Positions 56,436-64,000 of a stretch of 64,000 bases of DNA are shown piece by piece. The translations under genes were made by a program, and so were the position numbers. Position 1 is the stretch's first letter. Each line of letters starts with the position of its first letter. The DNA comes from Wenyingzhuangia gilva. GTDB taxonomy: Bacteria; Bacteroidota; Bacteroidia; Flavobacteriales; Flavobacteriaceae. The DNA is taken from assembly GCF_030519655.1 (NCBI RefSeq), contig NZ_JAUMIT010000005.1:124001-188000 (forward strand). The letters run 5' to 3'. Under the pieces are notes generated by a model. The model worked only from the letters and a program-made list of their open reading frames with translations, did no database searches and was not told the DNA's origin.

Positions 56436-58268
56436 ATGAAAAATATTTTTACAATTGTTTTCACAATTCTTTTTGGGGTTCAAGGGTATAGTCAAAAAAC
56501 TCCAAAAACAATCACTGAAGAAGGAGCTTGGTGTTGGTTTGCAGATCCTAGAGCTATTTCTTACAAAAACAATAGCGGAACCATTGATGCTACGTATGTT
56601 GGTTATATTGATGTGCATGGAAGTATAAAAGCTACCCAAATCAATCATTTAACCCATACTACTAAGGAGGTGCTGATTAGATCTTACTTTCAACCAGACG
56701 ATCATAACAATCCAACTTTTTTAGTTTTGCCCGATGAACGTGTAATGGTATTTTATTCTCGTCATACAGATGAGTCTTGTTTTTATTATAGAGTTTCTAA
56801 AAAGCCAGGAGATATTACAAGTTTAGGAAAAGAATTTAGGTTAGAAACAAAGAATAACACTACTTATCCATCTCCATTTATTTTATCGGATGATCCAGAG
56901 CATATTTATTTGTGTTGGAGAGGAATCAATTGGCATCCAACTATTGCTCGTTTAACCATTCCTGACAAAGAAGATAACGTTCAATTTGATTGGGGTCCTT
57001 ACCAAATGATAAAATCATTAAATGGTAAAGGAGGCGTTCGTCCTTATGCTAAATATATAAGCAATGGAAAAGATAAAATTTATGTAGCCTATACCACCAA
57101 TCACCCTGATAATGGCGAGGTGAATTACATCTATTTTAATTATTTTGATGTGAATACCAAAAGTTTAAATGATATTAAAGATACTTATTTGTCAAAGGTA
57201 GAAGAGGGGGCTTTTTCTGTGGATTTATCAGAAGAGTATCAAAAAGAATATCCTTTAACAATTGTAGATGATACTAAAAATAGAAATTGGCTTTGGGAAG
57301 TTTCTATGGATGAGCAAGGTTATCCTATTATTGCTACTGTTCGAATTAACAAAAACAAAACCTCTCATGATTATTTTCACAGTCGTTGGAATGGAACCGC
57401 ATGGCAGCAAACTTTTTTAACCAATGCAGCAGGTCATTTTCATCAATCACCCAATATAGAAAAATGTTACAGTGCAGGAATGGCTATTGATAAATCTAAT
57501 CCTTTTGTTATTTATGCATCAGAACCTATAGAAGGAAAATTTGGAAAGAAATATGAATTGATGAAATATACAGTTTCAAAAGAAGGAAGTATTGCATCAA
57601 AAGAACAGCTTACTTTTAATTCTGAAAAAAATAATTCTAGACCTTTTGCCATTGATAATCAACAAAAGGATTTGCAATTGGTTTGGATGTATGGGGATTA
57701 TTATGATTGGATGGTGAGTAAAACCAGACCTCAAGGATATCCTACCGCTATTAGAACTTTTATGGAAGTTCCTTCACAGAAGTTAGATTTAGATAAAGGA
57801 TTGATTAAAACTTCAGAAACAGCCAAAAAACTAAAGTTTAAAAAATTAAAATCATTCACCATTGCTTTAGAGATAAACATGAATAAAGAAGCTTATTCTG
57901 GTGAGATTTTTAAAACCAATGCTTTTAGTTTTGCAGTTACAGAGAGAGATTTACCCAAACCATATTTTTTAATTGATGAAGATAAAAAGGTAAGTGAAAA
58001 CGTATTTGGTTCTTCGGATACTTGGCAACAAAAAAATAGAAGTACTTCTGGACAATGGTATACACCTTCTAAATATGGTGAATTAAAACTTGTAGTCACT
58101 TACAATAATGGAAAGTTAACAAGTTACATAAACGGATTAATTGATCAGGTAATTGAGGTAAAAAAACTAAAAATAAAAGACCTTAGTTTTGATGATTTTA
58201 AAGGAACCATTTCAGGCGTAAAAGTTTATAAAAGAGCTTTGTCTCAAGATGAGATTAAAAACTTTTAG
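56436..58268 (+). CDS. BNR_4-family seven-bladed propeller (PL24/PL25/GH145-like fold) with C-terminal LamG-like domain
   Basis: 610 aa, signal peptide ending near QGYSQ. The mature start EEGAWCWFADPRAISY and repeats such as DDHNNPTFLVLPDERVMVFYSRH, YPSPFILSDDPEHIYLCWRG and NWLWEVSMDEQGYPII are typical of the BNR_4 propeller group, which includes ulvan lyases (PL24, PL25) and GH145 enzymes acting on rhamnose-alpha-1,4-glucuronate ends of arabinogalactan. Residues about 455-610 resemble a LamG domain (FTIALEINMNKEAYSG, GTISGVKVYKRALSQDEI). Whether it is a lyase, a rhamnosidase or a binding protein cannot be read from sequence alone. Proximity to GH105 fits a lyase or a Rha-GlcA-directed enzyme. 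Confidence 0.75.
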   Translation: MKNIFTIVFTILFGVQGYSQKTPKTITEEGAWCWFADPRAISYKNNSGTIDATYVGYIDVHGSIKATQINHLTHTTKEVLIRSYFQPDDHNNPTFLVLPDERVMVFYSRHTDESCFYYRVSKKPGDITSLGKEFRLETKNNTTYPSPFILSDDPEHIYLCWRGINWHPTIARLTIPDKEDNVQFDWGPYQMIKSLNGKGGVRPYAKYISNGKDKIYVAYTTNHPDNGEVNYIYFNYFDVNTKSLNDIKDTYLSKVEEGAFSVDLSEEYQKEYPLTIVDDTKNRNWLWEVSMDEQGYPIIATVRINKNKTSHDYFHSRWNGTAWQQTFLTNAAGHFHQSPNIEKCYSAGMAIDKSNPFVIYASEPIEGKFGKKYELMKYTVSKEGSIASKEQLTFNSEKNNSRPFAIDNQQKDLQLVWMYGDYYDWMVSKTRPQGYPTAIRTFMEVPSQKLDLDKGLIKTSETAKKLKFKKLKSFTIALEINMNKEAYSGEIFKTNAFSFAVTERDLPKPYFLIDEDKKVSENVFGSSDTWQQKNRSTSGQWYTPSKYGELKLVVTYNNGKLTSYINGLIDQVIEVKKLKIKDLSFDDFKGTISGVKVYKRALSQDEIKNF

Positions 58269-58284
58269 AATTAATGAATTTAAA

Positions 58285-58320
58285 TAAAAAAAGGGATGAT
58301 TAGCAATCATCCCTTTTTTT
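58285..58320. terminator. Bidirectional rho-independent terminator
   Basis: AAGGGATGATT (58291-58301) pairs with AATCATCCCTT (58305-58315) around a 3-base loop, flanked by A and T runs. It separates the BNR_4 gene from the convergent cytochrome c gene; its T-run touches the cytochrome stop codon. Confidence 0.85.
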
Positions 58321-58729
58321 ATTCTTCTTTTTTAATTTTAGCAACCTCATCTTCAGTTACTATTTTTTCGTTTTTATTTCCCCAAGTGTTAGTAATATAA
58401 TTCATCACATCGGCAACTTCATCATCACTCAACCCCATTGGAGTCATGTTACTATTGTATTTTATACCGTTAACAGTAATTAAACCATTTAATCCGTATT
58501 TAATAGCTCTGATACTTTTTTCTCTGTTGTTTTTTAAAAAATCAGATTTTGCTAATGGAGGATATACTCTAGGAACTCCTTCTCCCGTAGGTTGATGACA
58601 GGTTACACAAAAATCAGAATATATTTCAGCACCTCTGACCATGCTTTTTTTTAGTGCTTCTGTTTGTTGTGCGTTCATCATACTCGTAAAACCAATCGCT
58701 ACGAATAAGGTTGGTAATATTTTTTTCAT
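58319..58729 (-). CDS. Periplasmic monohaem cytochrome c, electron acceptor for the sugar dehydrogenase
   Basis: 136 aa with a signal peptide ending near MNAQQ. One haem site, Cys41-Cys44-His45 in FCVTCHQPTGEGV, and a distal Met in NSNMTPMGLSDDEVADVMNYI, as in class I cytochromes c. The start lies 4 bases downstream of the PQQ dehydrogenase stop, so both are co-transcribed on the minus strand. It most likely passes electrons from PQQ-linked sugar oxidation to the terminal oxidase. Confidence 0.92.
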   Translation of the reverse strand: MKKILPTLFVAIGFTSMMNAQQTEALKKSMVRGAEIYSDFCVTCHQPTGEGVPRVYPPLAKSDFLKNNREKSIRAIKYGLNGLITVNGIKYNSNMTPMGLSDDEVADVMNYITNTWGNKNEKIVTEDEVAKIKKEE

Positions 58730-58733
58730 ATTT

Positions 58734-59858
58734 TTATTTTTTAGATATTATTTTTAAAATTCCTTTACCTTCTACAGCGATGTATAAAAATCCATCAGGC
58801 CCTTGTTTTACATTTCTAACACGACCAATTTTCTCAAATAATTTTTCTCGTTTTACTACTTTGTCGTTCTCTAAAACCAAACGTTCTAAATATTGAAACT
58901 TTAAAGATCCAACCATTAAATTATTGTTCCATTCAGGGTATTGGGTTGAATTTACAAATGCCATTCCACTTGGAGCGATAGAAGGAACCCAATAAAAAAG
59001 AGGTTGTTCCATTCCTTCTTTTTCGGTGATGTCAGTAAATGAAGTACCATTATAATTAATTCCATAAGAAATAACTGGCCAACCGTAATTTTTTCCTTTT
59101 TGAATAATATTAATTTCATCACCTCCTTGTGGCCCGTGCTCATGTTCCCAAATAGCTCCCGTAATAGGGTTTTTAATCAGGCCTTGTGGATTTCTGTGTC
59201 CGTAACTGTAAATTGCTTTTTTTGCATTCTCAGTGTTTACAAAAGGATTGTCTTTAGGAATGCTTCCATCGTCATTTAATCTATATATTTTTCCACAATC
59301 TCTTGTAATATCTTGCGGGTTGATGTCTCTTTCACCACGTTCCCCAATAGAAAAATAAATATGATTATCATCGTCAAATACAATTCGAGAACCAAAATGC
59401 TGTCCTTTTTTAGAATTAGGATTGGCTTTATATAAAACCTCTTGATGAACCAAAGCATTGTCTTTTAGTTGAGCTCTCATAATGGCAGTATTCCCGCCAG
59501 TTTCTTCTCCTTCAGTTGATGCATAAGAAATGTAAATCCATCCATTTTTAGCATAATTTGGGTGTAGTTTAATATCCATCAAACCACCTTGATACCTTAC
59601 ATATACTTCTGGAACACCAGTAATATTTATTTTTATTCCGTTTTTAAAATGAATCAGTTCACCAGATTTTTCGGTGATTAACATACTTCCATCTGGTAAA
59701 AAATCCATTCCCCAAGGGATGTTGATGTCTGGAACCACAATTTCTGTAGTGTAATTTAAATCAATAGGAGAAATGACTTTTACAGAGGATTCTGTTTGTT
59801 GCGCACAAGAAATACAGGCAATAAATAAAAAGATGATTATTGAAAAATAATGTTTCAT
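58734..59858 (-). CDS. PQQ-dependent soluble aldose dehydrogenase, lipoprotein
   Basis: 374-aa six-bladed propeller of the YliI/Asd/soluble glucose dehydrogenase family, lipid-anchored (Cys18). Marks: IPWGMDFLPDGSMLITEKSGEL, GGLMDIKLHPNY, KGQHFGSRIVFDDD (catalytic His region), IYSYGHRNPQGL, EHEHGPQGGDEIN (PQQ/Ca region) and GRVRNVKQGPDGFLYI. It oxidises aldoses at C1 to lactones in the periplasm. The sugar is unknown; with arabinose, rhamnose and galactose released nearby, any of them could be used. No pqq biosynthesis genes are in the window, so PQQ is made elsewhere or scavenged. Confidence 0.92.
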   Translation of the reverse strand: MKHYFSIIIFLFIACISCAQQTESSVKVISPIDLNYTTEIVVPDINIPWGMDFLPDGSMLITEKSGELIHFKNGIKINITGVPEVYVRYQGGLMDIKLHPNYAKNGWIYISYASTEGEETGGNTAIMRAQLKDNALVHQEVLYKANPNSKKGQHFGSRIVFDDDNHIYFSIGERGERDINPQDITRDCGKIYRLNDDGSIPKDNPFVNTENAKKAIYSYGHRNPQGLIKNPITGAIWEHEHGPQGGDEINIIQKGKNYGWPVISYGINYNGTSFTDITEKEGMEQPLFYWVPSIAPSGMAFVNSTQYPEWNNNLMVGSLKFQYLERLVLENDKVVKREKLFEKIGRVRNVKQGPDGFLYIAVEGKGILKIISKK

Positions 59859-60021
59859 AAAAAGAGGTTTAGAGATATAAATATACTTGTAAATTAATTA
59901 AAAAAAGAAGGATAAGTATTCTTATTAAGGTGTTTGTAAACAAGTTTTTCTATAAATGTTGTTTGTAAATTATAAAAGTGATGTCTTCTAGCTTTGAATT
60001 CAAATATTTCATTAAGTTTGC

Positions 60022-60040
60022 AAGTGTGTTTTGTACACTT
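60022..60040. promoter_or_regulatory. AraR operator candidate upstream of transaldolase
   Basis: AAGTGT-GTTTTGT-ACACTT is a perfect 6-base inverted repeat with a 7-base spacer. Two near copies lie at 61592-61610 and 61656-61674 beside the araR gene. It is 115 bases upstream of the transaldolase start and within the 296-base divergent region shared with the PQQ dehydrogenase gene; the rest of that region shows nothing else recognisable. Confidence 0.65.
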
Positions 60041-60154
60041 GGCGAGTGTTGTCATAATCATTTATCAAATAATATAACATTTCAATTTAGTTTGGGTGTA
60101 ATTATTAGAAGCACATATTTAAAAAAGTAACACAATTATTAAATAAATAAGACA

Positions 60155-60808
60155 ATGAAATTTTTTATTGACACAGCAAATTTAGATCAAATTAAAGAAG
60201 CTCAAGATTTAGGAGTTTTAGATGGAGTAACGACAAATCCATCTTTAATGGCTAAAGAAGGTATTACGGGAGCAGACAAAATTTTACAACACTATCGTGA
60301 TATTTGCGATGCTGTTGATGGAGATGTATCTGCAGAAGTGATTGCTACAGATTTTGAAGGAATGATTAAAGAAGGAGAGGTTTTAGCGGCTTTAAATCCA
60401 CAAATTGTTGTAAAACTACCTATGATTGCAGCGGGAGTAAAGGCTTGTAAATATTTTTCGGACAAAGGAATAAAAACAAATGTAACGTTGGTTTTCTCTG
60501 TAGGTCAGGCACTTTTAGCCGCAAAAGCAGGAGCTACTTATGTATCTCCTTTCTTAGGACGTTTGGATGATATTTCTACAGATGGATTACATTTAATTGA
60601 AGAAATTAGACACGTATACGATAACTACGGTTTTGAAACACAAATTTTATCAGCATCAGTACGTAATACGATGCATGTAATTAACTGTGCAAAGATTGGA
60701 AGTGATGTCATGACAGGACCATTATCATCAATTACCGGATTGTTAAAACATCCTTTAACAGATAGCGGATTGGCTCAATTCTTAGCGGATTACCAAAAAG
60801 GAAATTAG
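60155..60808 (+). CDS. tal: Transaldolase (TalC/MipB type)
   Basis: 217-aa short transaldolase of the pentose phosphate pathway, moving a dihydroxyacetone unit between sedoheptulose-7-P and glyceraldehyde-3-P. Schiff-base Lys87 is in [58 protein letters not shown] and ILSASVRN are family motifs. Cytoplasmic. It carries an AraR-operator-like palindrome upstream, which ties it to arabinose catabolism, where extra non-oxidative pentose phosphate capacity is needed. The related fructose-6-P aldolase cannot be fully excluded by sequence alone. Confidence 0.92.
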   Translation: MKFFIDTANLDQIKEAQDLGVLDGVTTNPSLMAKEGITGADKILQHYRDICDAVDGDVSAEVIATDFEGMIKEGEVLAALNPQIVVKLPMIAAGVKACKYFSDKGIKTNVTLVFSVGQALLAAKAGATYVSPFLGRLDDISTDGLHLIEEIRHVYDNYGFETQILSASVRNTMHVINCAKIGSDVMTGPLSSITGLLKHPLTDSGLAQFLADYQKGN

Positions 60809-60827
60809 TAGAAATAAAATAATATAA

Positions 60828-60876
60828 AGGAAAAGGGGGTTATAATTTTAAATAAAAATTATCCCCTTTCTTTTTG
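60828..60876. terminator. Hairpin between convergent tal and araR genes
   Basis: AAAGGGG...ATAATTTT pairs with AAAATTAT-CCCCTTT with a small bulge, followed by a T-rich tail. It overlaps the last codons of araR on the minus strand and probably ends transcription of tal. Confidence 0.6.
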
Positions 60877-61529
60877 TCGTATTTTTCTTGATCAAACTGA
60901 TATAGGAATGATCCTTTAGTAGAAGAAGTCATGTCTTTTTCGTTTAGTTTGATTAAAATATCCATGGAATTAATTTTGTTGATAAAATTTCTTTTATCTA
61001 ATTTTTTATCTAAAATAGCTTCATACAATTTTTGCAATTGTCTCATGGTAAACTTTTCAGGTAAAAGTTCAAAACCAATGGGGGTTATAGAGGTTCTTCT
61101 TCTTAATCTTCTAATTGCTTTTTTAACCATTTCATTATGATCAAAAATTAAATCAGGAATTTCAGAAAGGCTAAACCACTGTGCATTGTATTGTTGTGTT
61201 AACTCTTGATTGTGTTTTTCAATATTAATAATAGCATAATAAGAAGTGGAAATAGTTCTGGCTACAGGATCACGATCTAAATCACTAAAAGAGTAAAGTT
61301 GTTCCTGGTAAATATCATGCATTCCTGTTAGCCTATGTAAAATTCTATCAGCAGCATTGTCTAAGGTTTCATTAGATTTTAAAAACCCTCCCATCAAAGA
61401 CCATTTTCCTCTTTCAGGTTCAAAATCTCTTTTGATTAAAAGTACTTTTAAATCTTCATCATCAAATCCAAAAATAATACAATCTACAGCAAGAAAAACC
61501 CTATCATCAAGATTATAACCAGTATACAT
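60840..61529 (-). CDS. araR: AraR, NrtR/Nudix-type arabinose-responsive transcriptional regulator
   Basis: 229 aa. Residues about 8-140 are a Nudix-like domain (AVDCIIFGFDDEDLKVLLIKRDFEPERGKWSLMGGFL) whose Nudix box is degenerate: the catalytic REUxEE part reads ADRILHRL, so hydrolase activity should be lost. Residues about 150-229 form a winged helix (RRRTSITPIGFELLPEKFTMRQLQKLYEAIL). This is the architecture of Bacteroides AraR, which binds arabinose and represses arabinose genes. Its divergent neighbour encodes a GH51 arabinofuranosidase, and three copies of one palindrome lie in the two flanking promoter regions, strongly supporting the assignment. Confidence 0.88.
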   Translation of the reverse strand: MYTGYNLDDRVFLAVDCIIFGFDDEDLKVLLIKRDFEPERGKWSLMGGFLKSNETLDNAADRILHRLTGMHDIYQEQLYSFSDLDRDPVARTISTSYYAIINIEKHNQELTQQYNAQWFSLSEIPDLIFDHNEMVKKAIRRLRRRTSITPIGFELLPEKFTMRQLQKLYEAILDKKLDKRNFINKINSMDILIKLNEKDMTSSTKGSFLYQFDQEKYDKKKGDNFYLKL

Positions 61530-61591
61530 GTTTTAATTAATTTTATGCAAATATAAGTTTTTTAATGGGAAGTTTGTTTCAATAGTCTTGT

Positions 61592-61610
61592 AAGTGTGTT
61601 AGGTACATTT
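61592..61610. promoter_or_regulatory. AraR operator candidate 1 in araR/GH51 region
   Basis: AAGTGT-GTTAGGT-ACATTT, same half-sites and 7-base spacer as the site at 60022-60040, with one mismatch in the right arm. It is 63 bases upstream of the araR start, so autoregulation is likely. Confidence 0.6.
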
Positions 61611-61655
61611 AATTAGTAAATGTTTGTTTATATTAATTATTTGTTATTATTTTAC

Positions 61656-61674
61656 AAGTGTCGCATTGACATTT
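61656..61674. promoter_or_regulatory. AraR operator candidate 2 in araR/GH51 region
   Basis: AAGTGT-CGCATTG-ACATTT, third copy of the same 19-base pattern. The centre lies 64 bases from that of the previous copy, roughly six helical turns, a spacing that could allow cooperative binding or looping. Confidence 0.55.
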
Positions 61675-61839
61675 ATAACAGGCTTCAAAATCAATTTTAG
61701 CATTTCTGTAAATTAGTGATGATGAAATAGGTTATGTCAATTTTGGAGTTAGCCATTACATTTTTTAGATAAGTTTTATCGCTATAAAAAAGAAAATTAG
61801 GAAGTAGAAATATAAAATCAAACTATAAATAAACCAATA

Positions 61840-63399
61840 ATGATGTTTAGAGGCAAGTCACTTTTATTAAATTTTGTTGTAATTTTTATGACAACAGCAA
61901 GTAGTTTTTCACAGGAAAATATTACAGAAATAACACTTAATGTTGATGAAAAAGCTCCAGTAATTAGCAAACATATTTACGGTCATTTTGCTGAACATTT
62001 AGGAAGATGTATTTATGATGGATTTTATGTAGGTGATTCTTCTTCCATAGCAAATACAAATGGTGTTCGTAATGATATTGTTGAGGCACTTAAAGAATTA
62101 CAAATTCCTAACTTACGTTGGCCTGGAGGTTGTTTTGCAGATACCTATCACTGGAAAGATGGAATTGGTCCTAAAAAAGATAGACCTACTATTGTAAATA
62201 CTTGGTGGGGAGGAGTTACAGAAGATAATAGTTTTGGTACTCATGACTTTTTAAATATGTGTGAATTGTTAGGAACAGAGCCATATTTATCAGGAAATGT
62301 AGGAAGTGGTACTGTGCAAGAATTAGCAGATTGGGTTCAATATACCAATTTTGGAGGAATTAGCCCTATGAGTAAATTACGTGAAGAAAATGGAAGAAAA
62401 GAGCCTTGGAAAGTAAAGTTTTGGGGTATTGGTAACGAAGCATGGGGATGTGGTGGTAACATGACTGCTGAGTACTATGCAAATGAGTACCGTAAATACG
62501 CAACATTTATTTCTGATTGGGAAAATACAGGAGGATTATTACGTATTGCTTCCGGAGCAAGTAGTGATGATTACCATTGGACAGAAACGTTAATGAAAAA
62601 TATTCCGAAAAATTTGTTAGGTGGTGTGGCTTTACATCATTACTCAGTAATCAATTGGGGTAAAAAAGGAGATGCGGTAACTTTTACGGATGCTCAGTAC
62701 TTCAGAACCATGGAAGAGGCATTAAAGATGGAAGAATTGGTAACGAAGCATTCTGCTATTATGGACAAATATGATCCTAAAAAGAAAATTGATTTAATTG
62801 TTGATGAATGGGGAGGATGGTATGAAGTTGAAAAAGGTACAAATCCAGGGTTTTTATATCAACAAAATACAATGAGAGATGCACTTTTGGCAGGAGCTAC
62901 ATTAAATATTTTTAACAATCATGCAGATAGAGTTCGTATGGCTAATTTGGCTCAAGCAGTAAATGTTTTACAAGCCGTTATTCTTACAGATAAAGCTAAA
63001 ATGATTTTAACGCCAACATATCATGTAATGAATATGTATAAGGTTCATCAGGATGCAAAGTTATTACCATTGGCTTTTGAATCTCCTAAATACACTTTTG
63101 AAGGAAAGTCATTACCAGCAGTTTCTGTATCGGCATCAAAAGATAGCAAAGGGTCAGTTCATATTTCATTAGTAAATATAGACCCTACAAAAGATAATGA
63201 AGTAGAAATCGATATTACAAAGCTTGGACTTAAAAATGTTTCAGGAACTATTTTGACTTCAAAAAACTTAAGAGATTATAACAGTTTTGATGAGCCTGAT
63301 AAAATTGAGCCACAAAACTTTAAAAAGTTTAAAGTAAAAAAAAGAATATTAAAAGTAACAATTCCGGCTTTTTCAGTAATCGTTTTAGAAGGAAACTAA
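61840..63399 (+). CDS. GH51 alpha-L-arabinofuranosidase, exported
   Basis: 519 aa retaining enzyme releasing terminal alpha-L-arabinofuranose from arabinan, arabinogalactan or arabinoxylan. A signal peptide ends near SSFSQ, so it is periplasmic, unlike many cytoplasmic GH51 proteins. The TIM barrel carries acid/base Glu200 in GIGNEAWGCGG and nucleophile Glu323 in LIVDEWGGWY; HIYGHFAEHLGRCIYDG and LRWPGGCFADTYHWKDGIGP are typical N-terminal family segments. The C-terminal beta-sandwich closes with KVTIPAFSVIVLEG. It diverges from araR, shares two operator-like sites with it and is followed by a strong terminator. Confidence 0.95.
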   Translation: MMFRGKSLLLNFVVIFMTTASSFSQENITEITLNVDEKAPVISKHIYGHFAEHLGRCIYDGFYVGDSSSIANTNGVRNDIVEALKELQIPNLRWPGGCFADTYHWKDGIGPKKDRPTIVNTWWGGVTEDNSFGTHDFLNMCELLGTEPYLSGNVGSGTVQELADWVQYTNFGGISPMSKLREENGRKEPWKVKFWGIGNEAWGCGGNMTAEYYANEYRKYATFISDWENTGGLLRIASGASSDDYHWTETLMKNIPKNLLGGVALHHYSVINWGKKGDAVTFTDAQYFRTMEEALKMEELVTKHSAIMDKYDPKKKIDLIVDEWGGWYEVEKGTNPGFLYQQNTMRDALLAGATLNIFNNHADRVRMANLAQAVNVLQAVILTDKAKMILTPTYHVMNMYKVHQDAKLLPLAFESPKYTFEGKSLPAVSVSASKDSKGSVHISLVNIDPTKDNEVEIDITKLGLKNVSGTILTSKNLRDYNSFDEPDKIEPQNFKKFKVKKRILKVTIPAFSVIVLEGN

Positions 63400-63412
63400 T
63401 TCATATAAAAAA

Positions 63413-63458
63413 CATCAAAAAACATCAATAAAGATTAATCTTTATTGATGTTTTTTTG
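63413..63458 (+). terminator. Rho-independent terminator after GH51
   Basis: AACATCAATAAAGATT (63421-63436) is followed directly by its perfect reverse complement (63437-63452) and a T-run. The central bases will form the loop. Confidence 0.85.
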
Positions 63459-63483
63459 TTTTAGACTTTAAATAATAGCTTTT

Positions 63484-64000
63484 ATGAAAAATTCTATATT
63501 AATCTCATCAGTGATATTCTTAATGATATCTTGTAATACAATTAAAAATAATAACGTTGTTGAAGCAGAAAAAGTTCAAATACCTTTAAAACTTAACAAT
63601 CCTATTATTACAGATAAGTATACAGCTGATGCTGCTGCTTTGGTTTATAATGATAAAGTGTATTTATATGCAGGTCATGATCAAGCACCAGATAATGTAG
63701 AAGGATATAGAATGCATGAATGGCTAGCTTATTCATCATCAGATATGGTAAATTGGGAAGAACATCCAGTACCATTAAAGCCTACAGATTTTAGTTGGGC
63801 ATCGGGTAGTGCATGGGCATCGCAAGTCATAGAACGTAATGGTAAATTTTATTGGTATGTAACAGTAGAACACGGAAGTATTCACGGAAAAGCCATTGGA
63901 GTTGCAATTGCAGATCATCCTTTAGGGCCTTTTAAAGATGCTTTGGGAAGAGCATTAATTACCAATGATATGACTACTGAAACTAAGATTAGTTGGGATG
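63484..64000 (+). CDS. GH43 family glycosidase (arabinofuranosidase/xylosidase type), 3' end outside the window
   Basis: ATG 63484 starts a lipobox signal (Cys17), and the frame stays open to the last base (172 codons). The five-bladed propeller of GH43 begins at NPIITDKYTADAAALVYNDKVYLYAGHD; the catalytic base should be Asp49 in YTADAA. Further marks are SSSDMVNWEEHPVPLKPTDFSWA, WASQVIERNGKFYWYVTVEHG and AIADHPLGPFKDALGRALITND. The general acid and pKa-modulating Asp lie beyond the window. Next to araR and GH51, alpha-L-arabinofuranosidase is the likeliest activity. Confidence 0.9.
   Translation, partial: MKNSILISSVIFLMISCNTIKNNNVVEAEKVQIPLKLNNPIITDKYTADAAALVYNDKVYLYAGHDQAPDNVEGYRMHEWLAYSSSDMVNWEEHPVPLKPTDFSWASGSAWASQVIERNGKFYWYVTVEHGSIHGKAIGVAIADHPLGPFKDALGRALITNDMTTETKISWD

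Larger units (their letters stand above)
61530..61839. promoter_or_regulatory. Divergent araR/GH51 control region
   Basis: 310 bases without a gene. It holds two AraR-operator-like palindromes (61592-61610 and 61656-61674) and is otherwise AT-rich. I could not pick out a convincing TAnnTTTG promoter for either gene. Confidence 0.6.

Noticed and set aside
60041-60062. A fourth AraR-like site (GAGTGT...ATCATT)
   Set aside because: Only one half-site is close to the pattern; too weak to list.
1-64000. Ulvan or fucoidan utilisation locus
   Set aside because: Rhamnosidase, GH105, BNR_4 and fucosidase would fit, but no sulfatase gene is present anywhere in the window, and the proline/hydroxyproline enzymes would be unexplained.

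Overview
The window is an AT-rich chromosomal stretch of a Bacteroidota bacterium, most likely a marine Flavobacteriaceae. The support is a SusC/SusD pair, a hybrid two-component sensor, lipoprotein signal peptides, a type IX secretion tail, a TTG...TAnnTTTG-type promoter, and Leu codons that are mostly TTA/TTG. It is almost entirely an accessory catabolic island for a complex plant or algal cell-wall glycan. No rRNA, tRNA, CRISPR array, intact insertion sequence or integrase was seen.

Layout. (1) 1-19671, + strand: the end of an esterase, GH95, an (alpha/alpha)6 glycosidase, GH78, a beta-propeller/TIM-barrel fusion, two GH2 enzymes, a cytoplasmic TIM-barrel isomerase, a three-part membrane oxygenase (fatty-acid-desaturase fold + Rieske + NqrF-like reductase) and a RhaT-type rhamnose permease. 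(2) 19684-27978: an AraC regulator diverging from a complete trans-4-hydroxyproline to 2-oxoglutarate pathway (deaminase, semialdehyde dehydrogenase, epimerase, D-amino-acid dehydrogenase), followed by two cytoplasmic Xaa-Pro peptidases. (3) 28087-41103: a periplasmic DPP-IV-like prolyl peptidase, a GH127/GH146-type beta-L-arabinofuranosidase, a DUF885 metallopeptidase, a DUF5695-like protein, a purple acid phosphatase and a GH28. (4) 41185-58268: a decayed secreted GH128-like gene, a hybrid two-component sensor, SusC/SusD, GH105 and a BNR_4 propeller protein. (5) 58319-59858: a PQQ sugar dehydrogenase with its cytochrome c. (6) 60155-64000: an arabinose module with transaldolase, AraR, GH51 and a GH43 cut by the window end.

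How it fits together. Terminal sugars (fucose, rhamnose, glucuronic acid, galactose, arabinose) are stripped outside the cytoplasm. Proline-specific peptidases then shorten a Pro/Hyp-rich peptide core, and hydroxyproline itself is fed to the TCA cycle. GH127-type enzymes are known to act on Hyp-linked beta-arabino-oligosaccharides. Together this points to hydroxyproline-rich glycoproteins (extensins or arabinogalactan proteins, perhaps joined to pectin) as the substrate. There is no sulfatase, which argues against ulvan or fucoidan. The two most unusual items are this glycan-plus-hydroxyproline locus and the desaturase-Rieske-reductase fusion beside rhaT, which could be an O-demethylase for methylated sugars (inference).
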